Of a stretch of 64,000 nt of DNA, positions 35,701-46,408 are shown in pieces (position 1 is the first letter of the stretch; the number at the start of each line of letters is the position of its first letter). Made by a program: the position numbers and the translations under genes. A model generated the notes under the pieces. The model saw only the letters and a program-made list of their open reading frames with translations. It was not told the origin of the DNA and did not search any database. Source of the DNA: Cladorhizidae sp. MBARI D1340-BT2 (lineage: Eukaryota; Porifera; Demospongiae; Poecilosclerida; Cladorhizidae); contig JAQNBH010000004.1 in NCBI GenBank assembly GCA_028752905.1, positions 1,534,610 through 1,598,609 on the forward strand, read 5' to 3'.

Positions 35701-37474
35701 CACACTGAACTAACACCACACTGGGTGGAGGCAGGTTGAAGTAGGTTGACAATAGCTCTATGAGGACACACACTGGACCAACATCACACTGGGTGGAGGC
35801 AGGTTGAAGTATGTTGATAATAGCTCTATGGGGACACACACTGGATCAACACCACACTAGGTTGAGGCAGGTTGAAGTAGGTTGACAATAGCTCTATGGG
35901 GACACACACTGGACCATCATCACACTGGGTGGAGGCAGGTTGAAGTAGGTTGACAAAAGCTCTATGGGATACACACCAACACCACACTGGGTGGAAGTTG
36001 AAGTATGGTATATGGGGACACACACTGGACCAACATCACACTGGGTTGAGGAAAGTTGAAGTACTGTAGGTTGACAATAGCTCTATGAGGACACACACTG
36101 GACCAACATCACACTGGGTGGAAGCAGGTTGAAGTAAGGTTGACAATAGCTCTATGGGAACACACACTGGACCAACACCACACTGGGTTGAGGCAGGTTG
36201 AAGTATGTTGATAATAGCTCTACGGGAACACACACTGGACCAACACCACACTGGGTGGAGGCAGGTTGAAGTAGGTTGACAAAAGCTCTATGAGGACACA
36301 CAATGGACCAACACCACACTGGGTGGAGGCAAGTTGAAGTAAGGTTGACAATAGCTCTATGGGGACACACACTGGACCAACATCACACTGGTTTGAGGCA
36401 GGTTGAAGTAGGTTGACAATAGCTCTATGGGGACACACACTGGACCAACACCACACTGGGTGGAGGCAGGTTGAAGTAGGTTGACAATAGCTCTATGGGG
36501 ACACACACTGGACCAACACCACACTGGGTGGAGGCAGGTTGAAGTAGGTTGACAATAGCTCTATGGGGACACACACTGGACCAACACCACACTGGGTGGA
36601 GGCAGGTTGAAGTAGGTTGACAATACAGCTCTATGGGGACACACACTGGACCAAAACCACACTGGGTGGAGGCAGGTTCAAGTAGGTTGACAATAGCTCT
36701 ATGGGGACACACACTGGACCAACACCACACTGGGTGGAGGCACGTTGAAGTAGGTTGACAATAGCTCTATGGGGACACACACTGGACCAACACCACACTG
36801 GGTGGAGGCAGGTTCAAGTAGGTTGACAATAGCTCTATGGGGACACACACTGGACCAACACCACACTGGGTGGAGGCAGGTTGAAGTAGTTTGACAATAG
36901 CTCTATGAGGACACACAATGGACCAACATCACACAGGGTGGAGGCAGGTTGAAGTAAGGTTGACAATAGCTCTATGGGGACACACACTGGACCAACATCA
37001 CACTGGGTGGAGGCAGGTTGAAGTAGGTTGACAAAAGCTCTATGGGGACACACACTGGACCATCATCACACTGTGTGGAGGCAGGTTGAAGTAGGTTGAC
37101 AATAGCTCTATGGGGACACACACTGGACCAACATCACACTGTGTGGAGGCAGGTTGAAGTAGGTTGACAATAGCTCTATGGGGACACACACTGGACCAAC
37201 ACCACACTGGGTGTGGAGGCAGGTTGAAGTAGGTTGACAATAGCGCTATGCGGACACACACTGGACCAACACCACACTGGGTGGAGGCAGGTTGAAGTAG
37301 GTTGACAATAGCTCTATGGGGACACACACTGGACCAACACCACACTGGGTTGAGGCAGGTTGAAGTAGGTTGACAATAGCTCTATGAGGACACACACTGG
37401 ACCAACACCACACTGGGTGGAGGCAGGTTGAAGTAGGTTGACAATAGCGCTATGAGGACACACAATGGACTAAC
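32765..37474. repeat. 68-bp tandem array, right part
   Basis: About 69 copies of the same 68-bp unit as 26496-30036. The segment from 32763 to about 34990 is a near copy of 26503-28745 at an offset of 6,260 bp, with one 68-bp unit gained at about 33445. Subtracting the 2,725-bp transposon gives a period of about 3,535 bp, or 52 units. Confidence 0.97.
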
Positions 37475-37510
37475 AGGTGAGGGCAAATATCACCTTCCCT
37501 CAACACAACA

Positions 37511-37929
37511 GGGCTAGGGCTAGGTTGAACTACCATATAAGGCTAGGGCTAGGTTGAACTACCATATAAGGCTAGGGCTAGGGCTAGGTTGAACTGCCAT
37601 ATAGGGCTAGGGCTAGGGTGAACTACCATATAGGGCTAGGGCTAGGTTGAACTACCCATATAAGGCTAGGGCTAGGTTGAACTACCATATAAGATGGCTA
37701 GGTTGAACTACCAAAGGCTAGAGCTAGGTTGAACTACCATATAGGGCTAGGGCTAGGTTGAACTACCATATAGGGCTAGGGCTAGGTTGAACTACCATAT
37801 AAGGCTAGGGCTAGGTTGAACTACCATATAAGGCTAGGGCTAGGTTGAACTACCATATAAGGCTAGGGCTAGGTTGAACTACCATGTAAGGCTAGGGCGA
37901 GGTTGAAACTACCATATAAGGCTAGGGTT
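37511..37929. repeat. 29-bp GGGCTA-rich tandem array
   Basis: About 15 copies of a 29-bp unit with the core GGGCTAGGGCTAGGTTGAAC and a CATATA tail. The G-rich GGGCTA doublet is one base from the animal telomere repeat (GGGTTA). The strand polarity is opposite to the C-rich strand of the 1-9858 array. Confidence 0.9.
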
Positions 37930-38141
37930 GTTGGTAGAGTCTCTCTGGCATAGCAGCTGCCCCCAGTACAAGCGGCACAGATATCAGCAAGAGTCTCTCT
38001 GGCATAGCAGCTGCCCCCAGTACAAGCGGCACAGATAACAGCAGTGTTGGTAGAGTCTCTCTGGCATAGCAGCTGCACCCAGTACAAGCGGCACAGATAT
38101 CAGCAGTGTTGGTAGAGTCTCTCTGGCATAGCAGCTGCCCA
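37930..38141. repeat. Four copies of a 53-62 bp repeat
   Basis: The unit contains GAGTCTCTCTGGCATAGCAG and CAGTACAAGCGGCACAGATA. Copies 1 and 2 are separated without the GTGTTGGTA spacer found between the later copies, so the unit length varies. Confidence 0.9.
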
Positions 38142-38418
38142 CAACTGCCCAGATATCTTCATCAACATGTCAGCTTCTAGGTACTGCCGTGACCACATAT
38201 AGGGGCATGCCTAGTCGTTTGCCGCACTAGACACAAAAATTAATTCTATTCTAAGCATTTCTTGGTTTTGTGCATACACAGAGAATATTTATGCTTACTA
38301 AATCAGGCAGGCATGGCACAGGGTTGAGTGCTGATTAGCTTGAAATCAAGGAGTTAATATCATTACAAACATTCATATACAAAGAAGAAAACCACACACA
38401 TTGACCACACCCACTCAC
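38142..38418. other. Spacer, nothing identified
   Basis: About 280 bp downstream (minus strand) of the tail exon. I see no repeat. The bases just below 38419 begin with the donor of that exon, so this may be intron. Confidence 0.4.
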
Positions 38419-38556
38419 CTCTGCTAGTGGCCTCGGGGCTTTCTTTGCCTCCTAATCGACGTCCTTCTCCTACAAACCTCTCACCAACAAAAGGGTTAAA
38501 CCGTGCCCTACGAGGACCCCTGCGGCCCGGACCAATCGGCATGATGTCTCCCGGAC
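38419..38556 (-). CDS. Gly/Arg/Pro-rich exon following the LRR exon
   Basis: A 138-bp frame bounded by a CACTAG acceptor and a strong donor AGAG|GTGAGT, phase 1 at both ends. It joins in frame to the LRR exon at 38834-39049. It encodes PGDIMPIGPGRRGPRRARFN, then PFVGERFVGEGRR. The RFxPF-type wording weakly recalls the C-terminal tails of the PI31/FBXO7 proteasome-regulator group, but that resemblance is short and I do not assign it. Compatible phases and adjacency are the main reasons for linking the two exons. Confidence 0.45.
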
Positions 38557-38833
38557 CTAGTGGAGGCATGTGTATGGTGTATATAGCCACAATGTCAGTA
38601 GAGAAATAGAGCACACAGATAGTAGAGCACACAGACGGAGCTATTCAATATACAACGTCAACTATGAACCCTATGGAAGTTATGAGTATGCCACACCCCT
38701 TTTCTATATTTACAACTTGAAGGACCCACTTAAAAGTTGCATAAATGGATCTGTGAGTAATGTCGGGAAGGAGGACAAGATGGAACACTATTTGCAAAAT
38801 GACAAATCACCAGCTAAATTGACGATCCTTTAC

Positions 38834-39049
38834 CCATGAGATGTTCCAGCCAGCTGCCAGGTAAAGACATGCCAGACATCGCCAGCACTCGCAAACCTCG
38901 GCATAGACCCAGTGACCTCAGGCACTCGGCATCAGGAGGGGTGGAGCAGTGGGAGAGGTTGAGGTGGCGCAGACATGCAAGACGTGGGAGCGGGTGGTTG
39001 GCGGAGATTGAGGTGTACTCTATGTTCAGAGTGTCCAACAGTGGAGCAC
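38834..39049 (-). CDS. Leucine-rich-repeat exon
   Basis: Exactly 216 bp (three times 72), with acceptor TATCCATAG and donor CATGG|GTAAAG, phase 1 at both ends. It encodes three leucine-rich repeats of about 24 residues: PLLDTLNIEYTSI, then LACLRHLNLSHC, then CRGLRVLAMSGMSL. It ends GSWLEHLM. Exons that are multiples of one LRR and share a phase are usual for LRR genes expanded by exon duplication. The protein as a whole is not identified. The candidate first exon at 43212-43352 on the same strand could belong to the same gene, which would place the intervening 24-, 42- and 36-bp arrays in its introns; that is inference. Confidence 0.65.
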
Positions 39050-39296
39050 CTATGGATACACACATGTAGATCATTATTAGCAATCTCCACTTTCCACATA
39101 CCTCAACACAGTCTTGTTCAGTATAATGACAGCCACAAGAACACAAGCCCATTTAAAAAATGAAATAATTACTGGTCCAAAGTACAAAGGAGACAAGACT
39201 GTAGCCATGCCGACCACAACCAGATAGATGACCCTTTACCATTTAAAAATACCATTTAAAAATAATATACCGTATATTCTCTACTAGGAACCGTGT

Positions 39297-39430
39297 TTAC
39301 TACTGGAAGGGTGGTTACAATTAGAAGGGTGGTTACTACTGATTGCAGTTGTGAAGGAGTTCTTACTATTGGAAGGGTGGTTACAATTAGAAGGTTGGTT
39401 ACTACTGATTGCAGTTGTGAAGGAGTTCAA
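39297..39430. repeat. Two copies of a 68-bp repeat
   Basis: Words GGAAGGGTGGTTACAATTAG and GATTGCAGTTGTGAAGGAGT occur twice, 68 bp apart. Not related to the 68-bp array at 26496. Confidence 0.8.
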
Positions 39431-39462
39431 GTGCCTGTTTGGAGGAATTCTAATCGTTTGGG

Positions 39463-39541
39463 TGCCTGTGGCTCAACGGTTGAGTGCCTCACCCAGAAAG
39501 CCAGGGGTTCAAGCCCTGCTGGTGACCAGATTTTTTTTTAC
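39463..39541 (+). ncRNA. tRNA-like sequence, probable SINE head
   Basis: A tRNA-like pol III unit. The A-box region TGGCTCAACGGTTGAG can form a perfect 4-bp D stem (CTCA/TGAG). The B box GGTTCAAGCCC sits in a perfect 5-bp stem (CAGGG/CCCTG) with a 7-base loop. A run of nine T at 39531-39539 follows at once, as in a pol III terminator. The anticodon arm does not pair well and no acceptor stem is clear, so this is a SINE head or tRNA pseudogene rather than a working tRNA. Confidence 0.55.
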
Positions 39542-39598
39542 ATACATAAGTCTAGTGAGCAATTATTTGGGCATGCCTTATTGCTACTCGCCTCCGTG

Positions 39599-39738
39599 GT
39601 TACAAATGAGGGGCAAATGGAGGGACAATTACAAATGGAGGGACAATTACAAATGAAGGGGCAATTACAAATGAGGGGCAATTACAAATGGAGTGGAGGG
39701 GCAATTACAAATGGAGGGGCAATTACAAATGGAGGGCT
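39599..39738. repeat. 17-18 bp tandem repeats
   Basis: About eight degenerate copies of a unit reading roughly CAATTACAAATGGAGGGG. It lies just after the tRNA-like sequence. Confidence 0.85.
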
Positions 39739-39739
39739 T

Positions 39740-40522
39740 GTTCCTCAAGCCCTAATAGGGTGCACTATTCATTAGCAGTTAATATCGGTTACCGGTATTA
39801 TAACTGGTAAAGGGTCACCTAATGTGTGGTCTACGTTGGGATGCACTTGTTTCCTTTCTCTTTATGCCACACCCACCTGTTGGGAGGTGTTCCAAGCCTC
39901 CCACTGTGACCTCGGTGTGTGAAAGTTCAAGGTTCCTGAGAGAGAGCTAATGGAAGAGGAGTCCCAGACCTTGGTCCGAGAGCTTCATGCGAGAGAGCTG
40001 GATCACTTCGAACCCTTTGTTCCCTGGGTATATCAGGTCACATGACAAATCACATTCCATTTCATGTGGTCTTGTGTGGCATCACTTGATAGTCACATGA
40101 ATTATGGATTTTATATCACATGATTATAGGCATGCATCACATGATTTATCACATGACATGTCACATGATTTTCATGTGGTATGCATATGCACCACTTGGT
40201 CATCATATGATTGATATACCTGGTCACGTGATACATTGAATGATGTACACATGGTTCACCTGACTGTCACATGACTTAAAATGAATGCATTAACTTTGTA
40301 AGTTACCATAGCAACAGACAATAAAATACATGAAGGCAATTTTGCCACACGTGACGATCATGATGTCTCACCTCTCAGTGCTCTGAATATATCCTGGCTA
40401 AGTTGCGTGCAACCATTGATGTTGAAATTCTTCAAAGAAGAAATATATTTCGCAAAATAGCATGAACTGTAGTATTAGTTGAGCCCTCAAAATATGACAA
40501 TTACAAGAACATGACTTAATTA
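39740..40522. other. Spacer with TCACATGA-rich tract
   Basis: No gene seen. Between 40035 and 40275 the words TCACATGA, CACATG and CACGTG recur at irregular 10-40 bp spacing, with a decayed look. The rest is unremarkable. Confidence 0.5.
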
Positions 40523-40862
40523 AGGCAGGAGGCCCGCACCCAGAGCATGCAGGAGGCCTGCACCCAGAGCATGCAGGAGGCCTGCACACAGAGCATGCAG
40601 GAGGCCTGCACACAAAGCATGCAGGAGGCACTGCACACAGAGCATGCAGGAGGCCTGCACCCAGAGCATGCAGGAGGCCTGCACACAGAGCATGCAGGAG
40701 GCCTGCACACAAAGCATGCAGGAGGCACTGCACACAGAGCATGCAGGAGGCCTGCACACAGAGCATGCAGGAGGCCTGCACACAGAGCATGCAGGAGGCC
40801 TGCACACAGAGCATGCAGGAGGCCTGCACACAGAGCATGCAGGAGGCCTGCACACAGAGCCT
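40523..40862. repeat. 24-bp tandem array with nested palindromes
   Basis: About 14 copies of a 24-bp unit containing GAGCATGCAGGAGGCCTGCA. The unit carries the palindromes GCATGC and AGGCCT and the inverted pair TGCAGG/CCTGCA. Both strands are open because the unit is a multiple of three. Confidence 0.95.
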
Positions 40863-41766
40863 GACCATACTACTGCAGGTTATAGCCTGTGCTTCCAATA
40901 GCCTGACCATACTACTGCAGGTTATAGCCTGTGCTTCCTATAGCCTGACCATACTACTGCAGGTTATAGCCTGTGCTTCCTATAGCCTGACCATACTACT
41001 GCAGGTTATAGTCTGTGCTTCCTATAGCCTGACCATACTACTGCAGTTTATAGCCCGTGCTTCCTATAGCCTGACCATACTACTGCAGGTTATAGCCTGT
41101 GCTTCCTATAGCCTGACCATACTACTGCAGGTTATAGCCTGTGCTTCCTATAGCCTGACCATACTACTGCAGGTTATAGCCTGTGCTTCCTATAGCCTGA
41201 CCATACTACTGCAGGTTATAGTCTGTGCTTCCTATAGCCTGACCATACTACTGCAGGTTATAGTCTTCCTATAGCCTGACCATACTACTGCAGGTTATAG
41301 TCTGTGCTTCCTATAGCCTGACCATACTACTGCAGGTTATAGTCTGTGCTTCCTATAGCCTGACCATACTACTGCAGGTTATAGCCTGTGCTTCCTATAG
41401 CCTGACCATACTACTGCAGGTTATAGTCTGTGCTTCCTATAGCCTGACCATTCTACTGCAGGTTATAGCCTGTGCTTCCTATAGCCTGACCATACTACTG
41501 CAGGTTATAGTCTGTGCTTCCTATAGCCTGACCATACTACTGCAGTTTATAGCCTGTGCTTCCTATAGCCTGACCATACTACTGCAGGTTATAGTCTGTG
41601 CTTCCTATAGCCTGACCATACTACTGCAGGTTATAGTCTGTGCTTCGTATAGCCTGACCATACTACTGCAGGTTATAGTCTGTGCTTCCTATAGCCTGAC
41701 CATACTACTACTACAGGTTATAGCCTGTGCTTCCTATAGCCTGACCATACTACTGCAGGTTATACA
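40858..41766. repeat. 42-bp tandem array
   Basis: About 21 copies of a 42-bp unit with CCTGACCATACTACTGCAGG and TTATAGCCTGTGCTTCC. It adjoins the 24-bp array at a shared CAGAGCCTGACC junction. Confidence 0.95.
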
Positions 41767-42112
41767 TATTCCTAGCCCTAGCCGTAGTCATACCGAATAG
41801 CTATAATCTTGCTAGCTGTCATAACTATAGCCACACTGGCTACCACAACTAGTTAGGCTATGTTAGTTTTTATTATAATATAATAGAAATTGTTGTTTTT
41901 AACACTCATGGATGGAGTATAGCTTGGATTAGGTAAGGTGTAGCATGGACTAGGTAAGGTGTGGTTGTTTCAATAAAAATATTGCGTAGACATTTAGGAA
42001 CACACCACAAATTTTTCTTAACCCTAAAAGCTAAGCTACATCCACGGCAATTGGATAGAGACGGGGGGGGATATGCACTATATCAACCTGCGTGCTAGTC
42101 AAGCTTATACGC
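41767..42112. other. AT-rich spacer, nothing identified
   Basis: About 345 bp between arrays, including a short duplication (GGACTAGGTAAGGTGTGG type) near 41930-41965 and a G run at 42063-42070. No gene or TE recognised. Confidence 0.4.
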
Positions 42113-42787
42113 TCATAGAGCTCAGGAAGTCACACATCCTGCACGTGCTCATAGAGCTCAGGAAGTCACACATCCTGCACGTGCTCATAGAGCTCAGGAA
42201 GTCACACATCCTGCACGTGTTCATATAGCTCAGGAAGTCACACATCCTGCACATGCTCATGGAAGTCACACATCCTGCACATGCTCATAGAGCTCAGGAA
42301 GTCACACATCCTGCACGAGCTCATAGAGCTCAGGAAGTCACACATCCTGCACGTGCTCATAGAGCTCAGGAAGTCACACATCCTGCACATGCTCATAGAG
42401 CTCAGGAAGTCACACATCCTGCACGTGCTCATTGAGCTCAGGAAGTCACACATCCTGCACGTGCTCATAGAGTTCAGGAAGTCACACATCCTGCACGTGC
42501 TCATAGAGCTCAGGCAGTCACACATCCTGCACGTGCTCATAGAGCTCAGGAAGTCAAACATCCTGCACATGCTCATAGAGCTCAGGAAGTCACACATCCT
42601 GCACGAGCTCATAGAGCTCAGGCAGTCACACATCCTGCACGTGCTCATAGAGCTCAGGAAGTCACACATCCTGCACGAGCTCATAGAGCTCAGGAGGTCA
42701 CACATCCTGCACGTGCTCATAGAGCTCAGGAACTCACACATCCTGCACGTGCTCATAGAGCTCAGGAAGTCACACATCCTGCAACGT
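42113..42787. repeat. 36-bp tandem array
   Basis: About 19 copies of a 36-bp unit with GCTCATAGAGCTCAGGAAGT and CACACATCCTGCACGT. The unit contains the palindrome GAGCTC. One copy near 42255 is shortened. Both strands stay open through the array; these frames are not genes. Confidence 0.95.
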
Positions 42788-42897
42788 GCTAGACCCCAGC
42801 ACATCTACTCACTCACTGCTGGGCCACCATAGACCCCAGCACATCTACTCACTCACTGCTGGGCCACCATAGACCCCAGCACATCTACTCACTGGCT
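42788..42897. repeat. 40-bp repeat, 2.7 copies
   Basis: Unit with AGACCCCAGCACATCTACTC and ACTGCTGGGCCACCAT. The last copy is truncated next to a GTGAGT donor-like site on the minus strand. Confidence 0.85.
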
Positions 42898-42899
42898 TG

Positions 42900-43109
42900 T
42901 AGGACCCACCACAGACCCATTGCATGTTGCTATGTAGTCTTCACCCTCGTACACTTCAACAGTCCGAGATCCACTCATAAACATCACCGCCCTCACCGAG
43001 TAGCCTGGTAGTGCCATCAGGTGCAAGGTCCCAAGTTTTCCTCAGCAGTGGGCCGGGATAAGTGAACCAACACTGGCTCTGCTTCATGAAGTAGCTCATC
43101 ACAACTAAA
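42900..43109 (-). other. Possible exon sequence, frame unresolved
   Basis: An acceptor-like TTGATATTTAG at 43110 (minus) is followed by two competing protein-like frames. One reads QCWFTYPGPLLRKTWDLAPD and meets a donor CTCG|GTGAGG with phase 1 at both ends. The other reads VEVYEGEDYIATCNGSVVGP (Ig-domain-like in flavour) and meets a strong donor AGCCA|GTGAGT at about 42892. They cannot both be coding as drawn. I cannot name a family for either. Confidence 0.3.
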
Positions 43110-43211
43110 TATCAATACATAAAATCTCAAATATCGATGGATTTTAATGCTGTTAATATAGAGGACACTCTGCAGGCTAGGAGACTCCTCCAAGCTGGAA
43201 CTCAAATTCAC

Positions 43212-43352
43212 CTTCCCTTTCGGGTCCATTCTTGCCTGCTGATAGGAAGGTAAAGGGTCGTAAGCGGGAGTCGGGTCAGGCGGGGGAACAGCCTGAAAGC
43301 TGTACTGACTGAGCAAGTGAGCGTTTTCTCTTGAGAAGGAACTTTCATTCAT
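43212..43352 (-). CDS. Possible first coding exon, unknown protein with PxY-like motifs
   Basis: ATG at 43352 (minus) opens a frame with MNESSFSRENAHLLSQYSFQ, then PPPDPTPAYDP and LPSYQQARMDPKGK. It ends at AAG|GTGAAT (phase 0); a weaker donor at 43169 would extend it by 43 bp and give phase 1. Proline/tyrosine content is typical of cytoplasmic N-termini of adaptors or membrane proteins. It may belong with the minus-strand exons at lower coordinates. I do not recognise the protein. Confidence 0.35.
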
Positions 43353-44931
43353 GTTTTGCTTTCACTTGTGTTAGTACCAATATTTGAGAAACAGTAAATA
43401 TAAGCCAAGAACATTTCATCCCTGCTAATGGCATCAGGTCAGTGCGATGATGGAACTCGGGTAGTTGTTAGCTTGTTACTAGATGTGAGAAGCAGTAAAT
43501 ATGAATATTTCATCCCTGCTAATGCAAGTCACACGATTTGGTCGTCGATTTCAGGACTTTTCTCACGCTCTCACGACCACTTACCTATTTCTCACGCCGC
43601 GCCCGACCAAACAATGACAGAAGATCTTCCTCAAACTCTCTAAAAGACACAGTTGGCTTCAATGCGTATCGTGTGGACATGTTTTGGGGGCATCTGAGAG
43701 AAATGAAGAAACCTGGTTTGAGCTGTTTTGAATATGATCTTTTGTTTAAAGTTGCAAATGTTGTATTGACCATATATAGCATTAGAGTGCAGGGGAAGAA
43801 CGAATTTTTCCCCTTATCAACAAGAACAAGACACCAAGTACAAGTTCCCTGAGTATGGATGGTACACTTTCATCCCTTATTACAGTGAAGACGCATATCG
43901 AGAACCCACTTAGCTGGATTCCATCAGAAGTTCTTAAAGAAGCTATATATAACCAGCAGCATAAAAACCGCTAATAGACAATAAACTGCATCTTGCATGC
44001 AATATATGAATGTAACTATATTAAAAACTTCTTTCTTTACCTTAACAGTATAATATAAGTAGTTGAATGACAAGTCAATGTAATAATATTATAATTCCAA
44101 CACTCCCAGGTGGTTGATGAGACAAAATGAATGTATTGCATAAGAAATGTTTTATACCTATTTCTTATATATAGCAGAGGATACATAATTCCTTATAATA
44201 TATAACTGCTAATCTAGTGTGTTATATATATATATATATTACCCAGGGGGTTGATGATTGACAAAAGTGGAGCAGTAAAGAACAGTATAGTTGTGACTGA
44301 GAGAAATAAAAATTTGGTTATTTGCAGATGCTTGCTCTTCCTTGGTCCACACAGCTGCCGATAAATGATGGACATTAAATTAGAATTGGTGAATTCAGTA
44401 GGCCATGTAATGGTTATTGAAGCTGCAGTATCAGCTCTGAATGACCAATACAAATGTGCACCTCCCATGTCTCGCTCCAACCAGAGCATTTCTCACTCCA
44501 CTTTAGCATGAAATCTCGCACTAAGTAGCAATATAAGTTGAGAGGTCTGGCTAATGGCGTCAAATCAGTGCGATGCTGGAACTCGTTGGGGAGGGGGTTA
44601 AATAGTCGGGGCCACATTTTGCGTTCTAGTGTGCAGCATCGCTACTCTTAATTACGTTCAGGGTTCAGGTAGAGGTAAGTTAGGACCGTCTTCACGGAGC
44701 TGGAGAGCCACGGTGAGAAGTGCTGGTGTGAGTTTGAACATCTTCTTATAGCAAGACTGCTAAGATGTGCAAAGCTAGCCCAGTGGGTTTTCATGCCAAG
44801 TGTGCTGTGTGTGGGGTGCATGTATGTCTGGTGTGTGTGTGCATGTGTGGTGTGAGTATATGTGTGTATTTGTGTGGGGATGGGGAGGGTTTCTTCTGCC
44901 TGGAATTCAAAAGGAGAGTCAAGGGCTGGGA
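43353..44931. other. Long low-information region
   Basis: No gene recognised. A block reading about GGCATCAGGTCAGTGCGATG near 43430 recurs in altered form (GGCGTCAAATCAGTGCGATG) near 44553, together with GGAACTCG, so two diverged copies of an unknown repeat lie 1.1 kb apart. A short (TA)n tract is at 44223-44240. Open frames at 43538-43852 and 44414-44617 have no recognisable family. Confidence 0.4.
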
Positions 44932-45194
44932 GACACAGACACCCTGCGTGCATGTGATGCAATGAGCGCTTGAGATAGGCACCCTGCGTGCATGTGATGC
45001 AATGAGCTTGAGACACAGACACCCTGCGTGCATGTGATGTAATGAGCTTGAGATAGGCACCCTGCATGCATGTGATGTAATGAGCTTGAGACACAGACAC
45101 CCTGCGTGCATGTGATGCAATGAGCTTGAGATAGGTACCCTGCGTGCATGTGATGCAATGAGCTTGAGATAGGTACCCTGCGTGCATATGATGC
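44932..45194. repeat. 38-40 bp tandem array with alternating units
   Basis: Seven copies containing ACCCTGCGTGCATGTGATG and CAATGAGCTTGAGA. Two unit types alternate, one with GACACAGAC and one with GATAGGC or GATAGGT, giving a mixed 38/40-bp period. Confidence 0.9.
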
Positions 45195-45410
45195 AAAATT
45201 GCTTCACAAGAAAAATGATGCCTCTTTTTGCTGTAGTCAGAGTATACTTAAACTAAAATAGTAATGGGTAGGCATTTAAAACACCACCTACGTCAGGTCA
45301 CTCCAGTAACAGGTCATGATCAAGTCACTCTAGCCCTACGTCAGGTCACTCCAGTACCAACCTTTAGACAACCTCAGGCTAAGATCAAGTCACTCTAGTC
45401 CCAACTTCCT

Positions 45411-46408
45411 AGAAATACAGAAGCAACACTATATTATATATTCCTAGAAATACAGAAGCAGCATTATATTATATAAACCTAGAAATACAGAAGCAGCATT
45501 ATATTATATATTCCTAGAAATACAGAAGCAACACTATATTATATATTCCTAGAAATACAGAAACAGCATTATATTATATATTCCTAGAAATACAGAAACA
45601 ACATATTATATATTCTTAGAAATACAGAAGAAGCACTATATTATATATTCCTAGAAATACAGAAGCAGCATTATATTATATATTCCTAGAAATACAGAAG
45701 CAGCACTATATTATATATTCCTAGAAATACAGAAGCAACACTATATTATATATTCCTAGAAATACAGAAGCAGCATTATATTATATATACCTAGAAATAC
45801 AGAAGCAGCACTATATTATATATTCCTAGAAATACAGAAGCAGCATTATATTATATATTCCTAGAAATACAGAAGCAGCACTATATTATATATTCCTAGA
45901 AACAGAAGCAGCACTATATTATATATACCTAGAAATACAGAAGCAACACTATATTATATATACCTAGAAATACAGAAGCAACACTATATTATATATTCCT
46001 AGAAATACAGAAGCAGCACTATATTATATATTCCTAGAAATACAGAAGCAGCATTATATTATATATTCCTAGAAATACAGAAGCAGCACTATATTATATA
46101 TTCCTAGAAATACAGAAGCAACACTATATTATATATTCCTAGAAATACAGAAGCAGCATTATATTATATATACCTAGAAATACAGAAGCAGCACTATATT
46201 ATATATTCCTAGAAATACAGAAGCAGCATTATATTATATATTCCTAGAAACAGAAGCAGCACTATATTATATATACCTAGAAATACAGAAGCAACACTAT
46301 AATTATTATATATACCTAGAAATACAGAAGCAACACTATATTATATATTCCTAGAAATACAGAAGCAGCACTATATTATATATTCCTAGAAATACAGAAG
46401 CAGCATTA
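45411..46408. repeat. 35-bp tandem array
   Basis: About 28 copies of a 35-bp unit with CCTAGAAATACAGAAGCAGC and ACTATATTATATA. A block that includes a shortened CCTAGAAACAGAAG unit appears twice (45895 and 46247). Immediately upstream (45285-45410) are short GGTCACTCCAGTA and CAAGTCACTCTAG repeats. Confidence 0.95.

Noticed and set aside
26827..37345. Many minus-strand frames with CPHRAIVNLLQPASTQCGVG
   Set aside because: They are translations of the 68-bp unit in rotating frames, each broken after a few units.
40858..41766. CRISPR-like pattern
   Set aside because: Direct repeats here and elsewhere have no unique spacers of regular length, and the context is eukaryotic.
42238..42832. Open frames on both strands of the 36-bp array
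   Set aside because: The unit is a multiple of three. No start context, splice site or homology.
43428..44617. Gene in the 43.4-44.6 kb frames
   Set aside because: Two diverged copies of a short repeat explain part of the open frames, and no known domain is visible.
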